In this document: positions 44,903 to 55,498 of the stretch, piece after piece | Layout of the letters: every line of letters starts with the position of its first letter | Position numbering within the stretch: position 1 is the first letter of the stretch | NCBI GenBank assembly: GCA_024345305.1 | Contig: BRON01000015.1 | Span: 496,001 to 560,000 of the forward strand | Source of the DNA: Mrakia gelida | Lineage: Eukaryota; Basidiomycota; Tremellomycetes; Cystofilobasidiales; Mrakiaceae | Direction of reading: 5' to 3' | DNA: 64,000 bases | Translations under genes and position numbers: made by a program | The notes under the pieces: model-generated | Databases searched by the model: none | The model's input: only the letters and a program-made list of their open reading frames with translations | Told to the model about the DNA's origin: nothing

Positions 44903-47591
44903 ATGCGTGTGAGTTCCGTTATCTCGCCCAGATCTCGATAAGCATCGTCTGACTTTATTTACGTGCTCTTCCAACCAGGTCGCAATCGAAGGATGCTGCC
45001 ACGGCGAGTTGGACGCGATCTACGCTTCAATCGCTCGAGCTGAGAAGGAGAAGGGATTCAAGGTCGACCTTCTCCTCATCTGCGGAGACTTCCAGGTCAG
45101 TTCGTGCACATCTCAGGAATCGGATCTGTGACGTGGAAGCAGGAGGTAAATCTGGGAGCTCGTGAGGTCGGACACAAGCTGGTAGAAGCAGAAGAGGAGA
45201 GAGGGAAGGAGAAGGGAGGTGACCGATTTGTCGAGCTCGTCGTCTGCTTCCATTCGACCCTCCTCTCTCTCAAGTCGATCTTCAGAGACTCCAGGAACAT
45301 AGACAAACCTCTGCTGACTCTTCGTTATCTTCGCTCATCCATCAGGCTCTTCGAAACACCCACGACTTTGAGTCCCTCGCCGTCCCAGCCAAATTCCGAG
45401 CTCTCGGCTCCTTCCACTCCTACTACTCTGGCAAGAAGGTCGCTCCTATCCTCACCATCATCATCGGAGGGAACCATGAAGCCAGCAACTACATGTGGGA
45501 GCTGTGAGTCGCACTCTTTCGGCGAGGGAGATCGGCTGTAGAGCTCAAGTCGGTTTGTCCGTCGAGCTCGAGCTCACCTTTCCCTCTTCCCCTCCTTCTT
45601 CTCCTTCTTCGTTTCCAGCTACCACGGAGGATGGCTCGCCGAGAACATGTACTACCTCGGAACAGCAGGATCCGTCCTCGTTAACGGACTGAGGATCTCG
45701 GGAGCTTCAGGAATCTACAAGTCTCACGACCTGTTCAAAGGTTCGTCTCGACCTTTCGTCCTCCTCGACTCTCTTCCCTTCCCTGCATCCGTCACGAGCT
45801 CACCTCTCCCTCCTCCTCCTTCTTCAGGCTTCTTCGAAACCGTTCCCTACGACCACTCGACCATGCGATCCATCTACCACATCCGAAACTACTCGATCCA
45901 GAAGCTCCTCCTCCTCCCACCCTCCGAACAACCCTCCTCCTCCGACGGACTCCCTCTCCCCTACTCCCCTCTCACAGCCTCTCCCTCACCCTTCCCTCCC
46001 TCCTCCCATCCATCAATCTTCCTCTCTCACGACTGGCCCCTCTCTATCGCCTCCTCTCCCTCCTCCTCGAACGACGTCGGCGCGCTCATTCGAAGGAAAC
46101 CCTTCTTCGCCGAGGAGATCAGGGACAACACCCTTGGAAGCAAACCGCTGCTGGAGGTGCTGAGGAAGGTGAAGCCGAGATGGTGGTTCTCTGCTCATCT
46201 GCATGTGAAGTTCGCGGCTGTTTGGAGGCATGATGTGGTGGAGGGAGGAGGGCAGCAGGCGGTGGCAGCAGCGCCAGTGGGAGGAGCAACGAGGAACCCA
46301 GACGAGATCTTGTTGGACGACGACGAGGACGAAACACCCATCCTCAAGGTCTACTCGAATCCGGACGAGATCGTAATGGACGATGAGGACGAGGATTCGG
46401 CCCCTCCTCCTCCTCCTTCAGCAGCAGCAGCCGTCTTCAAAGAGGCCAAAATCGACGCGACGTCGGACAAAGTCGAGGCAGTCGAGACGCTGGAGGTCGC
46501 CGTGGACACTGGAGCCGCCGACTCGAGCTCTACGGAGGTCAAGACTGCGTTGGAGAACCCCGACGAGATCATGCTGGACGACGAGGACGAGGACGAGGAA
46601 CACCATCAACACCCTCACGCTTCCACTTCGACTTCGACCCTTCCCTCTTCCCTCCCCTCTCGCCCACCTCCTCCGATCCTCCAAGACACCTCCAACACCG
46701 AAGGTCCCATCACCAAGTTCCTCGCTCTCGATAAGTGCTTGCCCAACAAGGACTACCTCCAAGTTCGTCCTTTCCTCCTTCCCTCTTCTCCCTCCCTCTA
46801 TCCACCCTCCCGCTCTAACCCTCCCTCCCTCTTTCTTCGCAACAGATCCTCGAGATCCCCACCCCCCTCCCCACCTCCTCCACCACCCCTCCCTCGCTGA
46901 CGTACGACCCAGCCTGGCTAGCCATCACCCGAGCCCTCCACCCTTTCCTCTCCCTCTCCCAACGCCAAACCCAGCTTCCTCAGCCTCAGCAGCTCAAGGA
47001 CCTCGTTCGGAAGGAGATGGAGTGGATCACGAAGGAAGGGCTTGGGTGGACGGAAGGTGGAGAGGGGAAGGGGGAAGGGAAAGTGAAGATCGGGGAGGTG
47101 CAGAGGTTTTGGAGGACTGCTCCGAGTCAGGAGGACGGGGGAGGGGGAGCTGGTGAGTTCGCGTCTCGTTTCGGTCGTTTGTTCGTTCGTTCGTTCTCGA
47201 AAAACTGACCCTTATTCTGTTCCTTTGCATCACAGCCGCCTGGTACACCAACCCTCAAACCATCGCGTTCTGCGATATGCTCAAGATCCAGAACAAGATC
47301 AACCCTTTCCCTCCTGGTTTCGTTCCTCCTCCGCTTCCTTGGTTGGCCGAACCGACTCCCATGCCCGCATCCACTCAACCGCTACCCACCGCCACTCCCT
47401 CAACTTCGACTTCGGAACCGACACCAGCCCCAGCCCCACCAGGAGAAGCGGAGGAGCTCGAAGTCGACGTGTTGGTTTCGGAGGAGGTCCAGGTTGAGCA
47501 GCCGACGACGAAGAGGATCGGAGGAGGAGGACTGAGTTTGCCCCCGCCTGTGGGAGGAGCAGGGGAGGGAGAGGAGGTGGTGCTGTTGTAG
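44903..47591 (+). CDS. DBR1: RNA lariat debranching enzyme
   Basis: Metallophosphoesterase that cleaves the 2'-5' bond of excised intron lariats in the nucleus. Predicted 666 residues, seven exons: 44903-44908, 44979-45095, 45346-45503, 45619-45740, 45828-46762, 46846-47152, 47236-47591, all in phase. The first coding exon is only ATG CGT. Motifs: [18 protein letters not shown] (Dbr1 N-terminus with the metal-site Cys and His), [64 protein letters not shown], and [14 protein letters not shown], all diagnostic. The C-terminal Dbr1 domain ([17 protein letters not shown]... W) is interrupted by a long insert with three repeats of NPDEI-h-h-DDDED type (about 46293-46600). Low-complexity Pro/Glu tail. 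Essentially certain. Confidence 0.96.
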
Positions 47592-48077
47592 TTGATCATG
47601 CGATCGAAGATGAGATGGGGACCTGTTTAGGTCTCGAGAAGGAGGAGAGAGAGGGAAAGCGAAGGGACGCGTCGAGCGAGCGAACGGAACGAAAACCGAA
47701 GCGACGGAGCTTGATCTTTTGACCTGCTGCCTCTCGAAACAAGAACGAGCTGGTCAGAGGACCTCTCGATGTAGGTATAGAAAGGATCTAAAGTGAATTT
47801 CGGACGAGAAGGCCAGCTCCGACGACTCTTTGAACCGCGCGGCGAGCTAGAGGAAGGCGAAGCTCAACTCGACTTTCGAGCTCTTCTGCTGTCTTCATCT
47901 TCCCAACTGCATCTTGCCCTCCCCACCTCGTGTTCTTCCACAAGAGAGCTCTTCCTACTCCCCTCTGCCTCGTTAGTCACTCAAACTCCCGATCGAATCC
48001 TCTCAGGTTCTCCAAAAGCGTCCTTCCAAACCCACCTCCTCCCTTCCCTTCCCATCTCCTCCGTCCTTCCTTCAGCA
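47592..48077. other. Intergenic region DBR1 to pseudouridine gene
   Basis: 486 bp between two plus-strand genes, with GACGCGTC at about 47668 and a pyrimidine-rich stretch before the ATG at 48078. No gene recognised. Confidence 0.45.
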
Positions 48078-51000
48078 ATGCTCCCCCTCACCCGCCGTCT
48101 CTCCTCCCTCCCAACGCTCCGCCGCTCCTTCTCCGCCGTCCAACAACGCTGGGTACGTCGTCTCTCCATTTCCCTCCCTTCTTCCCCCCCACCAAAAGCT
48201 CACCCACCTCTCTCTGCTTCCTTTCCTCATTTCAGCCCGCCCTCTCCCTCTCCCCCGAAATCGCCTCCGCCCTAGCCACCCACACCCCCATCGTCGCCTT
48301 GGAAACAGCCATCGTAACCCACGGCTTACCCTCGCCCCTCAACATCCAAACAGCCCTCAACCTAGAGCGCATCATCCGAGAAGGGGGAGCTGTTCCTGCG
48401 ACGATTGGAGTGCTCGAGGGACGACCTATCGTGGGGATGAGTGAGAGGGAGTTGGAGAGGTTGGCGGACAAGCCGGTGAAGGTTTCGAGAAGGGATTTGA
48501 GTGCTGTCATTTCGTTGGGGAGGAATGGTGGGACGACGGTGGCGGGGACTATGTGAGTGCGCAAGGGAGAAGGGAGGGGAGGAAGGAGATGGGCTGAACG
48601 AGAGAGAGCTGACTTTTTGGGATCGTGCGTGAAGGTACATCGCTCAACAAGCGGGGATTGATCTGTTCGTGACGGGTGGGATTGGAGGGGTTCATAGAGT
48701 CAGTTCGACTCCCAGCTCATCTTCCTTTCTCAGCGATCTTCTCGAACGAAACGAAACGAAGGAACCGTCGAGCTCACCTCTCCCTTCGCGTGGCTGCAGG
48801 GCGGAGAAGTCACCCTAGACGTCTCAGCAGACCTCACAGAACTAGGTCGAACACCCATGGCTGTTGTTTGTGCTGGGGCCAAGTCGATTTTGGATATTGG
48901 CAGGACTTTGGAGTTCCTGGTACGTTCGCCGTTCAACCCGCCTTTCCAACGAGACGCGCGAACGAGCTGACTTTGTTTCGTTCGTTCGTTCCTCGCTTTG
49001 CCTCGTTTTCGTTCGGCGCGTTGACAGGAAACCCAAGGAGTAACAGTAGCTACCTACGGCCCTACCACGGATTTCCCAGCTTTCTACAGTCAGAAATCAG
49101 GGTTCCAGTCCCCTTGGAACGTCGATTCCGTGCAGCAGGCCGCGAGGTTGATTCGTTCGTGCCATCTCTGCTTTCTTATCCCTCCCTTCGTCTTTTCCTC
49201 TCTCTCTCTCTCGCCCTCCTTAGTCTCCCTCCCCTCTTCTCTCCCTCTCTTGCCCTCGCCTCCACCCCTTCGTCCCCGGAAACTGACCTCCTCTCCTGCC
49301 CCGTTTCGTTCTTCAAGACACCGGCCTCACCCTCCCCACCCCACTCTCCACCCTCCTCGCCGTCCCCATCCCAGACGAGTTCCAACCCGCTGGAGCGGCC
49401 ATTCAGGAAGCTGTGGAACAGGCTGTGAGGGAGAGCTTGAATGCTGGGATTGTCGGGAAGGAGATGACGTGAGTGAACCAGACAAAAGCGAAGGAAAACG
49501 AACGAACGAGGGTGGAAGCGCGACTGGACTGACGCGCGTCTCGTGCTGGTGCGTGGGTTGTCCACAGACCATGGCTTCTCGCTCGAGTGGGAGAACTGAC
49601 GAAAGGAGGGGCGACGAACTCAAGTTCGTTTTTTCACCTCACACACTCTCTTCTCGCTTCGCTCGACCGTTTCTGACCTTGTCTCTCTCTTCGTCTCGCT
49701 CGTCCACAGACCTCGCCCTGATCGAGAACAACGCTCGCGTGGGAACCAAGATTGCTGTGGAACTGGCGAGGTTGAGAGCGCTGGCGAGGCAGGAGAAGGC
49801 GGAAGAGAAGGTTAGTTTGCGTCGACGTCGTCTCCTTCGCTTCGCTTCGAATCGAAACTGACTCGACTCGACTCGACTTCGTTTTCGTTTTGATTTGGTT
49901 GGTGGTGCAGACGCTCTACTCGGGAGTTTCGCTTGGAGCAGGAGGACCTTCGGATGTGAGATCTTGATGTGCCGTTTCCTTTTTCCCTCTCTGTGGCAGC
50001 GAGAGTTCGGAGAGAGAACTCGGGGTGCTCGAGAGACGCGTTCGCTGACCCTCTCTCTCTCTCTCTCTCTCCTCTCGCATCTCGTTATATTCTTCTTCCC
50101 TCTCCCGAAGCCCTCCCCTCCCCCTCTCACCCTCCCCACCACCACATCCGCACCCACCCTCCCACCTCCCAAAATCCTCATCATAGGCTCAGCAGCAGTA
50201 GACATCACCTCCCAATCCTCCCTCTCTTCCTCCACTCTCACCTCAGCAACCACCCACCCAGGCCGCGTCTCCTTCTCCCCCGGAGGAGTAGCTCTCAACG
50301 TAGCTCTCTGCGCAACCAAGCTTTCCCTCTCTCCGGAGGACGTGATGCTTGTGGCCCCCGTAGGAGGGGACGCGTTGGGTGGGATGCTGGGTGGGATGTT
50401 GGGTGGGTTGGGAATGAGAGGGGATGGATTGTTGAAGGTGGAGGAGGCAGGAGGGGGAGGGGAGAAGAGGACGGCCTGTTGTTCTTTGGTGTTGGGTAAC
50501 GAAGGAGATTTGGAAGGTGGGGTGGCGGATATGGGGATTGTGGAGGGGTTGGAGGGGAGGGAGGTGAGTCGCTCGTGCCATTCGTTTTGACGCGTCCTCG
50601 TTCGAGTCGGACCCATCCACTTCCTCCTGAAACCTTCGTCCTTTCCTCTCTCTCTGCTTCTCGTTAACTAGCTCCTCTCAATCCTCACCACCCTCCTCCC
50701 TTCAACCCAACCACACCTCCTCATCGCCTTCGACGGAAACCTCTCCCCCTCAACCATCACCTCCCTCCTGACCTACTGCTCCTCTCAATCAATCCCAACA
50801 TTTTTCGAACCCACTTCCCTCCCCAAATCCCTTCGGATCCTCCCTGCGCTCAAGGCCAACCCCACCCTCGTGTTATACATCTCTCCCAACCTCCTCGAAC
50901 TCCGAGCGATCCACGAAGCGATGGACAAGGAGGGGATGATGGATTCGGAGGAGTGGTGGAAAGCTCTGGATGGGCTTGGGTTGGGTGGGGAGTGGAGAGA

Positions 51001-51609
51001 TGGGGTAGGGAGGTGGGGGAAGAGGAATGGGTGTGGTTGGTTGGGGGAGGAGGGAGGTGAGTTGTCTCGATCTCTCTTTTTTTTCGACGCGGTGGATCGA
51101 ACGAAGACGCGTCGTTTTCGTTTTCGTCTCGTTCGTCTCGAACCTGAAGGCTGACTCGCTTTTCGATTTGGTTTCGATTCGATTTCACTCCAGTCATCCA
51201 AACAATGATCTCCCTAACTCCCTTCTTCCCAACCCAACTCGTCAAGCTCGGTTCCAAAGGAGTCGTTTCCCTCCGCCGACTTCCTTCTCCCTCTCCCTCC
51301 TCCTCCCCTTCCCCCTCCTCCACCGCCACCCTCACACACACCAGCCCCAACTCCACCCTCCACCTAACCTTCCACCCTCCCTCCTCCCTGTCCGCCTCCG
51401 AAATCGTCTCAAGCACAGGAGCAGGCGATTCCCTCGTCGGTGCTGTTCTCGCTGGACTTTTAGAACGACCTGACGCGGTGAGGGACGAGGAGGTTTGGGT
51501 GAGGATTGTGGAGAGGGGGCAGAGGGCTGCGAGAGAGAGTTTGAAAGGAAGGGAGGCGGTGGGGAGGGGAGTGGGAGTGGTGGGTGGGGAGGGGGAGTGG
51601 AGGATTTAG
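48078..51609 (+). CDS. Bifunctional pseudouridine-5'-phosphate glycosidase / PfkB pseudouridine kinase
   Basis: Fusion that phosphorylates pseudouridine and splits the C-glycosidic bond to uracil plus ribose 5-phosphate. Predicted 769 residues in twelve exons (48078-48152, 48236-48552, 48635-48698, 48800-48919, 49028-49154, 49318-49468, 49568-49623, 49710-49810, 49911-49955, 50111-50563, 50672-51056, 51194-51609), phase-consistent. The N-terminus [20 protein letters not shown] looks like a mitochondrial presequence. The glycosidase part shows [62 protein letters not shown] and [19 protein letters not shown]. The PfkB part begins [14 protein letters not shown], has a GGVALNVAL motif and the signature [18 protein letters not shown] with catalytic Asp. 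Acceptors at 48634 and 49317 are AAG rather than CAG/TAG. Fused enzymes of this order are known in eukaryotes. Confidence 0.93.
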
Positions 51610-51791
51610 TTCGAGACGCGACGATGCTGTTTGACTTGCTTCGAGCGGGTCGAGAGATATGTGAAAATGAGAATCGCGAAGTTGGTGGTGCATAGATGAG
51701 AGGATTAGATAGTGTACGGACAAGTGATGAAAGCGAGGTACCGAAAGAGGAACGCGAAGCGAAGCAACGAAATTGAGAAGGACGCGTCGAC

Positions 51792-53771
51792 TCAACCCTC
51801 CATCTTCACATCGACGCTCTCCGCTCTCTCGACTCCTCCTCCGACGACTCCGTTCCCAGGCGACACACCTCCTCCTTCCTGCGTCTGGATTTGAGGTGGA
51901 AGCTGAGCTTGAACCCGAGGAGGAGCAGGAGCAGCGGCAGTCGCGACGGGCATCCCTCCTCCTCCTCCTAGAATCGGAGTCGACACCAGCCCTGCTCCCG
52001 CCATCCCCTTCCTCAACCCCTCATAGTACGCCTCCGACCTCTGCTGAGGCTGCTGCTCTCCACCCGTCCATCCCTGAAGAACAGGTACCCCTCCTCCGGG
52101 CGCGTACTGCTGCTGCTGCTGGTACTGCATCTGTTGCTGAGGAGGCGGCGGCGGAGCTCTCATCCCCTTCTCCCTCTCCTTCATCAACACCCCATCTCCT
52201 TCACCCATCCAAGCTCCAACTCCCCAACTCGTCCCTCCGACGCCCTTGATCATCCGTCGACCGAGACCCCAGTGCCGAGGACGGAGAGCGAGGAAGGGAG
52301 GTCGGTTGAGGAGTTGGTCGGGAACGATGTAGGTTGTTGTGGAGTACTTCGCTGGTGGTGCGACGGGTCGAGAGAAGGCGTATTGGTTTGAAGAGGAAGG
52401 GTGGGAGGAGCCGGAGGTAGATTGAGGGTTGGACGGGGGTGGAAGAGAGGAGGAGGAGGAGGTGTGATGTTGGTGATGAGGTTTGGAGGAGGTTGAGGCT
52501 GATGGGGAGGGTGAGGGAGCTGGTTGGTATGAAAAGACGGGGAGGAGATGAGAGAGGAAGGGAAGAAAGAAAGGAGATAGAGTCAGGTCAGCGAGTGACG
52601 ACGAGGAGAAGAAAGGGAAGAGGGAAAGAACGGCGCGAAGGGCGAGGGAACGAACCTCCTGGAGAAGCGACTACTGGAAGACCATCAGCTCCTTTCTTGA
52701 GCCCTTTCCTCCAACTGAGGACCACAAAAAAACAAGGGAAGCGAGTTGATCAGCTTCTATGGAACCAAACTAGCTCTCGTCGACGCGAAGGAAGTCTCTC
52801 GTTCAGCGAGTTCGAGGCAGCTGTCTTCCCCATCTTCTCTGACAGCCTCCCTCGAGCTCTCCAAGATTTGAGACGGCGTCCTAGCTATAGTACTCACTTC
52901 TTCCCAGGTCCTGCGACACCCTGCTGCTTCCTCCACTTTCGTTTCTTCTCGACCAGAGCTCGACCCGTGAGGCCTTCGAGGACCTCGGGAGGAACCTCGA
53001 GGACGACATCCTGAGGGACTGGCGAACTACGAGAGGACGAGGCTATGCTGGCTGGGGGTGGAGGGTGAGAGGCTGGTGGTTTGTGGAAGGGATGAGAAGA
53101 GGGAGCGGGAGCGAAGACTTGAGGGATTGAACTCGAGGAGGAGGAGGAAGGAGCAGGCTGGGGAGGGAAGGGCTGGTGCTGTTGTTGTTGTTGCGGGGGT
53201 TGAGATGGAGTGGGGAGATACTGAGATGCGGATGGTCGAGGGATCGATATCGATGAAGCTGCTGGTGGAGAAGGGAGTGCTGCTGAGGTGTGTGATGGGG
53301 AGGAGGAAGGGGAGGGCGTGAAGTCCATCGTCTTCCTTTCCGTCTTGGGCTTCTTCGTTCGAGGAGGTCCTGCTGGAGCTTCCGTGGGAGGAGGTGGCGG
53401 TGCATGGGTTGAGCTCGATGTCGCATGGGAGGCTGGCAGGTACTGTTGAGCCTGAGGGAGAGGGTACTGGACTTGAGGTTGAGAGGGAGGAGGAGGAGGA
53501 GGGGGAGCTGTCGAAGGAGGGACCGAGGTGTGAGGGGAAGCGGAAGCAGACGAGGACTCCGAAGAGGATTTAGGCTTGGAGGCGTTGAGGCGGATCTGTA
53601 TCGAGACACACAAGGGAGGAAAGCGACGAGAGTTAGTTTCCGAATGAGGGCAAAGGGAGAGAAGACGCCCCGGAGGAAGGGAAGGGAAGATGTCGAGCTC
53701 ACCTTGATTCTGACGGGTCCTCCCCCTGCCGCTCCTCCAGCTGGTTGGTCGGGATTCGGTGGTGTGTCCAT
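51792..53771 (-). CDS. Pro/Gln/Ser-rich basic protein of unknown function
   Basis: Predicted 517 residues, four exons (53771-53703, 53595-52898, 52714-52656, 52519-51792), all in phase. It starts MDTPPNPDQPAGG and VRIKIRLNASKPK, then about 230 residues of Pro/Gln/Ser-rich sequence with a basic RTKKPKTERK patch (nuclear-localisation-like). A more conserved-looking core follows: EVLEGLTGRALVEKKRKWRK, continuing over exons 2-3 as GPGKKNWRKGLKKGADGLP. After a second linker comes ALRPRHWGLGRRMIKGVGG, with a Gln/Gly-rich C-terminus. The repeated WRK motifs and basic charge suggest a nuclear, perhaps chromatin- or RNA-associated, protein. I cannot name the family. Convergent with the pseudouridine gene (182 bp apart). 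Confidence 0.72.
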
Positions 53772-54377
53772 ATCAGTGGATCCGTGGAAAGTCGAGAGGT
53801 GTGAGGAAAAAGAGCGAGAGCGGTTTGATGGCTCGTGAGCGTTTGAGGCGAGCTCGTCGAGCGATTCGCTTCGGGTCAGTCTCGTCGCCTCTTCCCCTTG
53901 CCGACGGTCTTCATCTTTGCCTTAGCTTTACAATTTTCAGCCCGCAAGTATCATATGACGTTCAGGCTCTTCCAAGCATCATGTCGAAGGCCGTTTCACT
54001 GTTCTCATCCCTACGAGACTCGACGACGGCACCCTCTCGTCGTCATGAAGAGGGTGTCGACCTCGCTGCTCCTTTCTGCCTGTCAAGACAGCTTCGCCTC
54101 TCTGAAACATGGATAGTTGAGTTTTTCGAGTCGTATGTTATCGACGATTCGGGAAAGAGGGAGAGAGAAGGCGGGCTTCGCGCCTCAGCGCGACGCGTCG
54201 ACCACGACTTCTTTTCGCTCGACGCGAACAGGGAAGGAGGGTCGAGAACAGGGGACGAGGGTATTGCACTAAGATAGAAAAGTCTGGGCCATCAAGAACA
54301 AAGAAAATGACGAGACCAAAGCACGGAACGAAACGAAGAGCAAAGAAAAACACTACTGTACGCGACGCGCTCCGAAG
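53772..54377. other. Intergenic region between tandem minus-strand genes
   Basis: 606 bp with the promoter of the Pro/Gln-rich gene and the 3' flank of the NGGFE protein. It has AT-richer segments near 53930-53960 and 54290-54350 and GACGCGTC at about 54196. ORFs here show no motif. Confidence 0.4.
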
Positions 54378-55498
54378 TTACGCAGACCTGACGATGCTCA
54401 CTCCATCTAACAAGTAGGTAGTACTAGTCTCTGCTACGTTGTTACGACAATCTACGAACCACCTCAGATTCGATGTCCTAGCAGCATTCAGCGAGAACGG
54501 GTCACTCGTGACGTCCCAGTAGATGTTTCCGTTTTCGGCAAGAGTCGTGCACTCCCCGCTGCCGCAGAGGTTGGTCAGTTGGTAGTAGAAGACTTTTAGA
54601 GGAATGTGGTGGAGTGTGGGTGTTGGGGAAGTGGGAAGAGTAGGAGAGAGGCAAAAGAAGGTGAGTGAGCTGATAGCGAACGCGTGAGCGACGAGGGAGA
54701 ATCGACGTGGACTGACTGCCTTCAACACCCATTCCAACTGTACATGCGACCGTGTTGGCAGGAACCCGAACAAATTTGAACTTGACGATGTAGTCAACGT
54801 TCGCGCAGAGGGTGACGGGTTGAGTGAGGATGTTGACTCGAGCGGTCGTTGTGTCCGTCGTCGTGCTGCGAAGAGGTCGAGGAAGGGTCAGCAAGCTCGC
54901 ATAGACTTATGATCGACGACCAAAGATGCTCACGCTGCATAGCAATCAAGGTCTGAACCGTCGCAGATACCACCCAGGCTGTCGCTGACTCCGAACGAGC
55001 TTTCAGCAGCGACTGACCACCCGAAGAGCGTCGTTGTCTCGAACCCTCCGTTCTGGTGAGGTCAGAGAGGGAATCAGATTCAGGACGATAGACTACTAGC
55101 AGGATAGAGAAAGAAGATGTTACTCACGATAACGATTTCGGTTCCAATAGGGGGAGGAATGCAAACGGGAGGAGACCTGAGGTCGACGCGATCAAACCGA
55201 CAACAAAAAATCGGTCAGCTTCGAGCTAGTCGCCTGCCTCCTTCTTCCCACTCGAGAGCTTCGAACCGAGGCTTCAAAACACTTACTCGAGTCTCTTCCT
55301 AGGCCCCTCCCTCAACCTCCTCACCACATCCTCCTTGCTCGTCTGCCGTCGCTGGATCGATCGTTTCAACGAAAGCGAGTTGGGCTGGGACGTTCGAGGT
55401 TGAGATCGTTTTGCTGCGGAAGGGATGCTGATCCTGAGATGATGATAGACGCTTGAAGTAGAGGGACGAGAGAGGAGGAGGAAGAGAGTGGTGTACAT
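54378..55498 (-). CDS. Small probably secreted protein with NGGFE-type (CBM-like) domain
   Basis: Predicted 247 residues in five exons (55498-55287, 55176-55128, 55052-54934, 54865-54717, 54592-54378), phase-consistent. The N-terminus MYTTLFLLLSRPSTSS is weakly hydrophobic and followed by several dibasic sites (AAKR, LKR, RRQ) that could be Kex2 cleavage points of a propeptide. The mature part opens IVINGGFETTTLFGWSVAAE, the classic start of a jelly-roll, carbohydrate-binding-module-like fold (CBM4/9 type) seen in many fungal wall or secreted proteins. Cys pairs (GGICDGSDLDCYAA, LCANVDY, NLCGSGECTTL, WFVDCRNN) suggest disulfides. It ends LLDGVSIVRSA. The fold call is inference; ligand unknown. 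The exon 5 acceptor is AAAAG, a weak site. Confidence 0.7.
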
